From Apoderus coryli (lineage: Eukaryota > Arthropoda > Insecta > Coleoptera > Attelabidae), in NCBI GenBank assembly GCA_911728435.2, contig OU452206.1, positions 16,274,297 through 16,338,296 of the forward strand: a DNA stretch of 64,000 nucleotides, read 5' to 3'. Position numbers and translations under genes: made by a program. The notes under the pieces were generated by a model. The model was not told the DNA's origin and made no database searches. It saw nothing but the letters and a program-made list of their open reading frames with translations. Below, one piece after another: positions 33,936 to 44,600 of this stretch (position 1 is the stretch's first letter; the number at the start of each line of letters is the position of its first letter).

Positions 33936-36440
33936 GTAATTTAGATTTAAATGAAAATTTAATTAATAACAATAAGAAACTCATGAAATCAAGTTTTTAA
34001 TAAAAATCCAAAATATTGATTACTGGTATTTAATGATTTTACCATTTTTGGTTTTGTTGATTATCAATAAAAATATAAATTTCTGAACTAAAAACAACTT
34101 ATATAACCCAGAAACTTAAATACATCTAATCAGGTAGGCCTAATAAATATAAATAATGTAAAAATATTAAACTACAACTTATGCAAATAAAAAGTTTTAT
34201 AAACAATTTTCTATATAGTCCCAATTTTTTAAACATTAAAACAAACAAGGAGTGTTTTTTCTAAAAAATTTTGTTTTTTGTAATTTTCTAGAAAAAAGGC
34301 TAATAACTGGGAAAATATAATTTCGCTATCATAATAAGGGTTTTTAGAGACACCCTGTACATTATCTAATTGCGCAAATTTAGTCCCACTATTTACTAGT
34401 AAATCATGGGGATTAAAACAACCGATATCAAACTTCACTAACCAATTATTTAAAAATGTTATAAAAAAACATATCGCAGAATATTTATATGACATAAATC
34501 ATTAAAAATACAACTTAAAAAAACATTCAATTTATTAGTTCTCCTCAAATTGAACGAGGAATTGCAAAATGATTTTTTATTTGAAAAATTCCAGTGGCGT
34601 ACCATTTTTTTCTTTAAAAATATTGAGATCATTACCTGTATGCGCGCCACTGATGAACATAAAATTCTTAATTGCTTGCCAAAAAATGCGCAATAACTAC
34701 CTCTTAAAACTCACTAAATTTCATTTGCATATCTCCACCCGTTTCAGAGCAATCAATATAGAAAAACTTTAACACCCCGTATCACAGAAAACGAAACATT
34801 TGCGGACATATGTGTTTATATAGCAAAAACTGTCATTATTTTTTCATGCAGAATTACCCCCTGAAGTTTGTCGCACTTATTTACAACCTGTATATCTAAT
34901 GCTAAATAGGTTTTAAAATCTGAAGGAGCTGCCTTTTTCTTCGTGAAATTTTAATTCTTCTTCATTTTCGATATTCATTATTTGTAAATTTATGTTACCG
35001 ATGTACACGTAGAGCTAAAAAAAAGTGAAAAGGAAATAATAATGATTTAAATAAATAAATTAAATATTCCCATCCCGTTAACGTACCGTGGCACACCTTG
35101 ATTCGAAATATTCGTATCAATTCAAAAATATTTAAGTGACAATAAAAATAATTTGTAGACAAACTTAATAAATTCAGAGCATTTATTTCAAAAGTTAAAT
35201 TTTATTACAAGTTGAAAAACCTGTCTGTATATATTAAATATTAATTAACATTTGCCATTAATTAAAACTAACCAAACGGTTAATATTTTAAAATATTTTA
35301 TTATTATTATTATAATTAGTTAAATATATATTATATTTATGTTGTGACCATGAAGGTATTTATTATAAATCGCATTGCTTTAATTTTTTTGAGCAAAATA
35401 TATAAATAAAAGTCTTGTTACATCGCACACTTTTTACACGCTTTTTATTATTTCTAATAAATATTAATTTATTGTTGCAATAAAAAATTGTAGGCTGCGG
35501 TAATTACAATTTTAAATTGGTTTCATAACATACAATTAACACATTAAATTTAATTAGGTAGTAGTATCGAGGTTCCTGTTGAGATTTTGCAAGTGTATAA
35601 GGAGTCACTTTGAACTCTGTTCAGTGAAAAATAAAATTTAAGTCAAGGGTTTTTTGACATATTTCAGTTTTGATGCTAATGATTTTGGAACTCAGAAGTA
35701 GAAAAATAAATTTGTAAAAGGCTGCAAAACCCATTTTTCTAATCCTAATATCTTCCACTATTTGGACAACCTCATACAAAGTTGTGCTCATTCTTAAGAA
35801 GAATAATTAATACAATAAAACTATAAAAGAATAAAATTGTACCGAAAAATAAATAAAAAAAACACTATCGAAAATTTATGAAACATATACCGCAAATTTG
35901 AGGGTTGATTCTCATTCAAAGCAAACCAAGTTTTAAACGCCAAATCAAGCTTAGACTTTTGTAATAACAAATTTGTGTTGTAATTTGTATGTATAGTTTT
36001 CTTTTTTTCTGATTTCACGTTATTTGTTATATTTTCTTTGTATAATTATACATATAGGTAGAGTTGTAAAATGGCTTACCTTAGGTACCTCTTACCTACC
36101 TACCTACCTGAATTAAAAATAAAAAATTAAAGAAATGTTTTTATTTTTTTTTTGTTCTCCATAGAATTTTAAGTTAATCCAAAAAATTATTTATTTTTTG
36201 ACTATCGATTCTTGATCCTTCTTGTCTATTGATTTTATTTTTAATCTTGGGTTAAGGTACCAATATAATTAAAAATCATTTTTTTTATTTCATATAAAAA
36301 TATACAACAGATTAACTTACAACATCTTGTTGTTTATTATTTGTATTTTTAGTATCAAAATGTTTCGCTGTCATGTATCTATATAAAAACTTAATATATA
36401 GAGTGTTTCATTTAAAATAAGCAATTTGACATCATCTTAT
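33936..36440. other. AT-rich DNA with small repeats
   Basis: It contains the MITE at 34592-34652, foldback scraps near 34340 and 34880, and a short CCTA run at about 36088-36110. No further P450 exon or other gene is recognised. Confidence 0.5.
34592..34652. mobile_element. 61-bp MITE with CAGTGGCG ends
   Basis: Left end cagtggcgtac and right end tgcgcgccactg form short inverted repeats. The body and flanks match 6475-6590 in reverse. No target duplication is obvious. Confidence 0.55.
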
Positions 36441-36444
36441 AATA

Positions 36445-37560
36445 TACAGTATGTCCACGGATGCGGTTAACAAGAGGACAAATGGATCAAAAATTGAAAG
36501 ATACGAAAAAAAGTTATTCTTCATAAAAAATGTTAAAAAGATAAGAACTACTATGAAAAAAAATTATTTGTATTAAACAGGGAGTCTAAAACAGGCATAA
36601 ACATAAAATTAAACAAATTAAAATGAAAATTGAAACGATAATTAATAAACATAACGCAATCATACTCATAGGCAAAAACCCCTCCCCCATATTCGACACA
36701 CTTTTCCGACTGCTTCCTAATGCGATCAAAACTGTCTTGAATCTCTTGAATTGTCTATGATGATAAATTTTCTTTTGAAATTGAAGTTGGTTGATTTTAG
36801 GTCAATTATAGAAACAAAATAATTTCTCTGTCGACGTTTCGACTTTTATTAAGTCATCCTCAGAAAAACATAAAGGGTGACCTGAAACTTCCAATTAATT
36901 GTTAAATACACAAATAAAAAAAAAATATTAAAAAAATATAAATAAATAAAAACATCAAGACATGTAATGTAATGTAATTTTTTTTACTAAATTAATTGTT
37001 TAAACAAAGGAAAAAAAAAAATTACATGTCTTGATGTTTTTATTTATTTATATTTTTATATATTTTCTTAAATTTTTTTTTATTTGTGTATTTAACAATT
37101 AATTGTAAGTTTCAAGTCACCCGTTATGTTTTTCTTTTTTGTTGTATTTTAGTGTCCTGAGGATGACTTAATAAAAGTCGAAACGTCGACAGAGGAATTA
37201 CTTTGTTTGTATAATTGACCTAAAACCAACCAACTTCAATTTCAAAACACTTAGAGGTCACTAACACAACAGTTAAATTTTCTTTTGTTTTAAAACTTTT
37301 TGAATGATAGATTTTCCCACCACCTCTAAATTCGTAGCCCTGTTTCTTAAAGAAAACAATGGATTTTCATTTACAGATTCCAATATCAAAACTGTACTGG
37401 CATCGTCCTCATTATATTGTTTCTTTTCTATTTTAATATCAAAAACTGCTCCTGTTCTTTCAAATTTTTTCACCAATTTGCGAACAGCAACTTTCGAAAC
37501 GTATACGCCAGGAAATTTGCGGTGGAATTCCTCGATTACAGATAAGAGCAGTGACTACTT
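36445..37560 (-). pseudogene. DUF4817-type DNA transposon remnant
   Basis: The minus strand begins with EEFHRKFPGVYVSKVAVRKL (about 37480-37540) and KKFERTGAVFDIK, continuing to 37273. This is the HTH region that opens DUF4817-containing insect transposases. The C-terminal end is visible at about 36690-36750 (IQEIQDSFDRIRKQSEKCVEYGGG). The catalytic middle is gone, and the Penelope-derived palindrome 36778-37273 sits between. The left end 'tacagtatgtccacggat' resembles the ends of the foldbacks at 42070 and 61986. Confidence 0.7.
36778..37273. mobile_element. Penelope-type palindromic insertion with 14-bp TSD
   Basis: The arms 36778-36985 and about 37010-37251 are inverted copies of one terminal sequence. 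Each carries CTGAGGA...GACTT...AAGTC...GAAAC (37157-37184 on +, 36863-36836 on -). The insertion is flanked by an exact 14-bp duplication, taaattttcttttg, at 36764-36777 and 37274-37287. There is no coding capacity. Motif and flanks suggest two Penelope terminal repeats joined head to head. Confidence 0.8.
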
Positions 37561-37730
37561 GATCTGCGACCTGTAACCTATGACGTGTGACTTATGACCT
37601 GTGGCCCCTAACCTGTGACCTGCGACATGTAACCTCACTTCATTCACTACACATCGCTCACTTCACTTCGTTCATTTCAGTCACTTCACTTACTTCACTT
37701 CGTTGACTTAACTCACCTCACCAATATTTA
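37561..37730. repeat. Degenerate short tandem repeats
   Basis: A run of imperfect 'gacctgtaacct / tgacctgtggcc' units (about 37560-37630) is followed by 'cacttcacttcgttca' units (about 37635-37720). It is low-complexity with no coding meaning. Confidence 0.8.
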
Positions 37731-38113
37731 TCTGTAAGAAACGGAATAAAACTCGAAAAAATGCAACTATTTAATAAGTCCTCGTAGATATAGGGTACGA
37801 CCCCTCGTTACAAAGGATTTCTCATCCTGAATCCATTGGTATAAATAAAACCTTACACTTATCCGCCAGAAACGAACTGAAAATCGATATAATGCAACTT
37901 TTTAATAACACTTCGTAGATATAGAGTGCGACCCCTCGTTACAAAGGATTTCTCATCCTGAATACCTTTGTATAAAGAAAATCTTACATTTATCTGCAAG
38001 AAACGGAATAATAATCGAAAAATGCAACTTTTTAATCACTCCTCGTAGATATGGGGTGCGAACCCTCGTTACAAAGGATTTCTTACCCTCAATACATTGG
38101 TATAAAGAAAAGT
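37731..38113. repeat. 131-bp tandem repeat, about three units
   Basis: The units start at 37731 (tctgtaagaaacgg), 37862 (tccgccagaaacg) and 37993 (tctgcaagaaacgg), giving a period of 131 bp. Each holds 'ctcgtagatat' or 'ttcgtagatat', 'ccctcgttacaaaggattt' and a Leu-Asn-type 'cctgaat' segment. Units are roughly 85-90 percent alike by eye. At 38114-38215 part of the unit reappears inverted ('caggatgagaaatcctttg'). Confidence 0.9.
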
Positions 38114-38215
38114 TGCATTTTTGCGATTTCTTTCGATTCTAACAGATATATGTAAGGTTTTCTTTATTCCAATAGATTCAGGATGAGAAATCCTTTGCAT
38201 TGCACTATAAAAACT

Positions 38216-38915
38216 CTTTGTTCTACGGTCAGCATGAAATTTTTTTTTTATAAATTGAAATATTCTTCTGAAGCTTTTATTTATCATTCTACGCTAAGAA
38301 CCAAAAAATGACTGTTTGCTGTTGTTTAATTTTATGTTGATGCCTTTTTGAGACGCTCTGTTTTATAAATTTCATTTTTTTCATAGTAGTTTCTATTTTT
38401 TGGGCAAGCAAATTTTTTTATATAATATATAACCTCAAATATCATCCAAATTTGCTATGATTCGATAACCCATTAGGTAAAATGTTTTAATATGTTTTTT
38501 TTTCATATACTTATTAATATCGTAAAACAAAAGCTTTGTAAGCTATTGTTTTTATGTTAATAATATTTTGCAGTGATCTAGATAGAATAAATAAATACAT
38601 TCATTATACCGCTAATGTCATAATCACATATATTATCGAAATTTACATCATAAGTATATAAGTGGTGTAATTTAATACCTATAAAATTGGTGAAATTAAA
38701 TTTCTCCTTACTCCATACGATAAATCCCCAACAACTTGAAATTGATTCTACAATGCACAATGTAATTTGTATTAAAAAAGAAAACATAAAACTGAGAGTC
38801 AGACGTTTATGTTTAAAATCAACTAAATATACCTATTTGTATTAATTAATGAATTAATTAATTTTTCAAATAAAAGATAAAATGTATTCAAAAAATTACA
38901 ATTATACATAACTTA
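38216..38915. other. Intergenic AT-rich DNA
   Basis: No gene or repeat is recognised. Confidence 0.5.
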
Positions 38916-39624
38916 TACGAGGTTTGTTAGAAAAAACGTTACTTTATTTTTTTCGAAACATATTTACTTTATCAATCTATTTTGCCCATCAGCGTAACCA
39001 TCGGAAAGCGCTTAGAAAACCCGCCATTATCGGATAAATAAAAAAAAAAACATGTTAAATATTTTACAAATTCAATAAAATACCCCCGTCCCCTATTGGT
39101 ACATCCTGGTTACGTCTATGCTATTGTCACCATCATAGTAATCCCATCAGATATACCTAATACACTGGTACCAGAGCTTTTTGCAATCCTAGAAGAACTT
39201 TTGATATGTGCTTTCTGGTGTGGATCTTTTCAGTTTTGGCTATAGGAAAAAGTCCAGTGAATACGATAGCTGAGACATGATTACGGTGTAGTTTTTGGCT
39301 AAAAAATCAGCAACAACCAGCGATGCGATAACTTCAAGGTAATATTCCTTCTTGTTGCTTCCATTGGGATGAAAAGGCTATAGTTTCGACTTCATCACGA
39401 TATACCCATGCTGCGTCACCAGTTACCGTCATTTAAAAGCTCCTGCGCGATGCTCGTCCGACGGTTCTATTGGTCAAAATTTAGCAAATTCGGAACAACT
39501 TTTGCTGCCATACGTTTCAAGCCCAAAACATCCAAAAAAATGCGTGGCATGTACCAACCGATAAACCGAGATCCTCAGCATCTAATAGAGATTCGACGCT
39601 TCTCCATAACATCAGTTCAGTTGC
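38916..39624 (-). pseudogene. Mariner remnant
   Basis: The minus strand reads EDLGLSVGTCHAFFLDVLGL then KRMAAKVVPNLLNFDQ, a stop, and NRRTSIAQELLNDGN. This is the mariner HTH and linker. A terminal-repeat-like end 'tacgaggtttgttag' lies near 38916. The catalytic part is degraded. The LINE at 39625-41450 interrupts it on the right. Confidence 0.85.
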
Positions 39625-41450
39625 AAAAAATAATAATAAAAATAAATGTCTTTATTAACAATAACCTGAACATAAATTACATTCAACAACAAGTTCCAAA
39701 CAATAAGGTATTGTTAAAAGGCGCATGTTCAGGATTGCTGATATTCTTCATGAACCTAGAGAAATAAAATATTTATGCAACAATAGAAAACCCTTTACAT
39801 ATTATATAGAACACAACCATAATTACATTTACAAATGCATAACCTTAAAACTAAATGAAATAAAAAGATAGAAAGGAGGGATAACGATAGGACTATAGGA
39901 AATAGGATAGGCTTAACAATTTAACAAACGACACTGCTCATCAAATAACATTTCAGATACCTTTAATTTAAACCTCGATATCGAGAGAGACTTGAAATTC
40001 TGAGGCAATTTGTTGTACTCTGTAGCTATGGTATATGAAAAAGATCGTTGAAATAAAGTTGTTTTATGGGGTGGTATATCAATGATATTCTTTCTTCTTA
40101 TGTTCAAATTATGAACATCCGTCCTAAAAGTAATTTTATGGAAGAGATATGGTGGATTTCTCTTTGTAATTATTTTATGATTATGAATTTCAGTTTGGAG
40201 TAACTTTTTTGGAGCAGGAAGGAGACGTGATCAGCAAATTTAAGATTTTCATCGATTAGAACACCGAGATTTTTTGCCTTAACAGACATTTAAAGGCTTA
40301 TTATCTATTTTTATTTTTAAATTTATCTGTGACAAACCACCAAAATATATGACACTAGACTTTTCATGATTTATTAATAGGTTATGCAAATTGGAAAATT
40401 CAACCAATCGACTGAGGTCTGCATTAATCAACGATAGATATTCCAATTATTTTTTTTTGGAAAGAAACAATACAATTGAGTGTCATCGGTGTACATATGG
40501 ATTTTACATTTATTTAAACCAGAAGAAAAGTGGCTTGTGTAAAGGGTGAAAAACAGTGGACCTAGAATAGATCCCTGCGGTACACCCCTAACTACAGATG
40601 TCGCCGATGACAATTAACCTAAATACGATACTCTTTGAGACCTATTATTTAAATAATCCTTCAGAAGTAACACAGCCGACAAGTCAAGACCCACAAAATG
40701 AAACAAGGACAATAGCAAATTGTGGTTAATCGTGTCAAAAGCCTTACTAAAATCCAACAGAATCAGTACACCATAAAGTTTTTTATCTAGACTAGTTAAG
40801 ATATCATCTGTTATATTCAGTAAAGCCGTACCACAACTATAACCAGCTCGAAAACCTGATTGAGTTTCGGGAAGGATATCATATTTTTGGAGGTGCGCAC
40901 GAATTTGCCGATCAATTATCTTCTCTACGACTTTTGACAACGTTGGAAGAAGAGTAATAGGACGAAGGTCTTTAAGCTCATTTGGCGAGTGTGTTTTTGC
41001 AAGCGGAATAACACTACCTTCCTTCCACTGGGCCGGGTATACAGAGTTCAACAAGCAGTAGTTTACAATATATGTTAAGTGTGGAATAATGAAGGGGCAA
41101 GCAAAATGAATCAATGAAATATTTAAGTTATCGCTACCAGTAGCCTTTGTTTTTATGTTCAGCACTATTTTGGAAACATCATACTCATTGACAGTTTTAA
41201 ATCTAAGTTTATCACTACCATAATCAGTCTTAAAGTTATTCAAATAGAAGTCATTCAAATCCCTGTCAAGAGGAGAATTTGTACTAATAATTTGTGAAAA
41301 ATAATCATTAATGTCATTCGGCGTTGTTGGAAATGGTATATCAGTTCTATTTTTACGAGTGTAGATGTTAAAATTGCTTAGAATGCGCCAATTTTCTTTA
41401 GTTGAAGCACCACTGAGCTTCGTAGACAAGAACGCTTTTTTTTTCGGTCA
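39625..41450 (-). pseudogene. Jockey/CR1-like LINE, minus strand
   Basis: The long frame 40614-41429 carries the pre-RT region and RT (NELKDLRPITLLPTLSKVVE, LILLDFSKAFDTINHN). The frame 40428-40613 carries GVPQGSILGPLFFTLYTSHF and the catalytic box MYTDDTQLY, in which Ala is replaced by Thr. The C-terminus is at 39913-40107 (FQRSFSYTIATEYNKLPQNF). The 3' end has AATAAA followed by an (ATT)-rich tail at 39625-39650. It is frameshifted at about 40613 and below 40400, and the endonuclease is missing. Its 3' tail touches mariner sequence. Confidence 0.9.
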
Positions 41451-41677
41451 TATATCTGATAAAAATGAACTCAAAATGCAAATGGCTGATAATTTCAATA
41501 TATTTATGTTGGAGACATGTGTTCCAACATAACCACGCGCAACCCGCAAAAATTGAGAAGTCACGGGGATTGGAAATTTAATTTAATATCAAAAACCTTT
41601 CCCTTTACAGGATATGCCTTCATGCAACTGGTGACTATAGACAGTATCATCAAGTCGACATTGTATATTATACTATA

Positions 41678-44600
41678 ATGGCAGCAATAATGCAAAGCCA
41701 ACTACAATTGTTGTGTATTATCTTATTGGTGTTAATGAACAAAGTGTCATATGGTATACATCAACCTGACATTTGGCAGCCGATTCACAATAATGCAGCC
41801 AACTATGGTCCGGCTGTAGAGAAAACAAATATTTATACCGGATTAGAAGCGGAATTAGAACGATTTCTTGATCAAGGGTAAGTTCTTACAGGAAAGTTTG
41901 ATTCTCAGTTTTCAGAATTTTAATTTTGTTTTATTGTCTATAGAGAGAAAGTATAAAAACCATGCAACTATCAGACATTACTAAAAATAAAACTTGACAA
42001 AGTATTTTAAAAGTTGGTAACGTTTAAGAGCTTTTTTATTTTAACCCCTTTATGGACGCCCTATATATATACAGTGTGTCCACGGATAGAGTTTCGAAGA
42101 GGAAAAACTTTTTTATTTGTCGATTTAGAAGAAAAAGTCATTCTTTATAAAAACGTCTGCTGGTGTCGAAACTACAATTTCAAATACCAAATTTACGATT
42201 ACTATACAGGGTATATTAAAAATAACATTTTTTATGATTTAGATTTTTTTGATTTTTTTTTAATTTTATTATTTTAATAGTAGCTATGAAATTAACCATT
42301 TTGAGAAAAAAGTTTATTAGTGTTTTTTGCACAATTGGTGTAATAAATCACGGTTTTGAAAATATTTTCATTAAATTAAAAAAAACAAAATCATTAAAAA
42401 TTTTATTTTTGATATACAGCAAAATTACGTAATTTTTCCACATTGTTTAGCTAATATGATTTTTTTAAAGTTTGAGCCCTTTTTATATCCTTCGCCTACG
42501 CCCTATGGGTTCCAAAATTTAATCAGTTCCTCTCCATGTCCAACAGTATTTCTGTACCAAATTTGGTTAAAATCCGATTGACAGAAACATTTATTTCCGG
42601 TGAAAATAGCTTCCTCGAACTTTCGACATTACTATTTATTTAATTAAAAGTTGTGTATCGCATCTATTTGTTTTTTAATCAAAACTTGTTTCCTTTAAGC
42701 TTCCCACAACATTCACCACAACAACAACAACTAATCGGGAAAGAGCAATGTGAGCTTCACAAAGTTGGTTTTACACAGGATCTCTACTTCCAATACATTT
42801 TATATAAAACTCACATGCCGGAATTGAAGGAGTTTACATTGTGTTATTGGTCCAAGTTTACAAATCACACCAATGACCATCCGATATTTTCATATGCAGG
42901 TAAGTTAATTAATAAATAATATTATTATTACATCATAATATAAAGTTCACTTTATATGGGTTATATACGTGTTATTCCGTTATACGATTATTCAAGAACT
43001 CTTTGAATTGATTTTCTCCTTGGCATTGGTTTTGTTAATTATTTTATTTATAAGCTTTTACTTTCATCGTAACTTTGAAATGGATAATAAATCTAATAAC
43101 AGATGGTATAATAGAAATGGTAATTTTTATTTTATTATAGGGAAATATGTTACTCGAATTATACAAGGTGTTTTACTACGACGTATGGTAAACAAAATAA
43201 TAGTAGTTTTTTTAATAACAGCATGTCCGAAAATGCACTCCCACAGCTCCTATAGAAAAAGACTGTCTAAAATCGAAATTTTTCTTAATGAAAGTAGTTG
43301 GCGAATTTTGCTAATTTGTAGGAATCTTCGTATTTAGTCACCCTAGGGTGGTCCAACTTTTACCTGCATAAATATTAGAATCGATAGATAATCGAAAAAA
43401 TGCTTCGTTACAAAGTTACAGGGTGTTGAAATTTAAGAAAAAAAATCGAATTTTATTAATGTCTTTATAACCAATTGAGATATTTCAATGAAATTTGGCA
43501 CGTGTGGAGAGGTAATCTAGGTTCATTTTGTCATGTAGTAATATTATTTTTATTTTCACCAGTGGCGTGCGTGCGGCTATCGATTGCGACATTTTTAATG
43601 AAAAACAGATAATATATACAATTACATATATGATATGGAGAGCTAAAAATCAGAAGGGATCAAAATTCAAAGTAACATCTATCTACTAAGTTAGGGTTAA
43701 ATTAAATTAAATAGTGCATACCGATAATAATAATAGTAATAATAATAATAACAAGTACAAGGGTGGTTTTATAAGCCCGTGATTTTTAAAGGAAACCATT
43801 TTTTGGCAAAAAAAATCATTTAAAGTTCACACATAATCTCCTTTTGTTTGTGTTTCTATTTTTTTTATAAGCAGCAGTACTACAGTTTCGATTAACTATC
43901 TGATCGACGCCGACGTTGTATAACATATCAACTTCAGTTTGTTGTATTCAATTTCAAGTCCCTCAACAATTCCGAACATTTTCAATTTTCAGTTGACGGC
44001 CATCCACGGGCTATCTATTCCTGGATAACGAACACGGAACGCTCCAGTTATTTCAGTTTAGCAGTTGATGGACATGTCTTTTATCGACTCAACTATCCGT
44101 TGCGATTAAATAGATGGTATCACACATGCCAGAGTTGGAATGGAAAGACTGGCGAATGGCAGGTGTGGGTCAATGCAGAGCGTGTGGGCCGTGGATTTCA
44201 CAATAGGGTAAGAGATGCGGTTATACTGTAGTGATACTGTTTCGGTTCCATTTTCTCCAACAAATTTTGTTGTGAAATATTGATGTCTCTAAAATATTGT
44301 TTATTTATTTTCCTCGAAATATATTTATTTATTCATCAATATCAATATTTTGTATCCATCAAAACAGGATAGCATACACTTGTGCCAGTGCTTTTTTTGT
44401 ATGGCCTTGAATTCTTGCAGCGATGTGGTCTTTATATACTTAATCGTAGCATGTATGGATCTTTTCAATTTCAGGAATAGGTAAAAGTCACAAAGGGGCA
44501 AGCCAGTGCCCACGGTGTTGTCTGGATTGTCGTTATTTTGGTCAAAATTTAGGCATTTCGGAACAAATCTCGCTGCCACATGTTTCATGTCCAAAAAATT

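Noticed and set aside
37157..37184. Firm call of a hammerhead ribozyme
   Set aside because: An extra base after the CUGANGA core and unproven stems I and III. Kept only as a hypothesis.
42969..43337. 122-codon + frame in pentraxin intron 2 with hydrophobic start
   Set aside because: The hydrophobic part is translation of a T-rich stretch. It lies in an intron of a well-supported gene.
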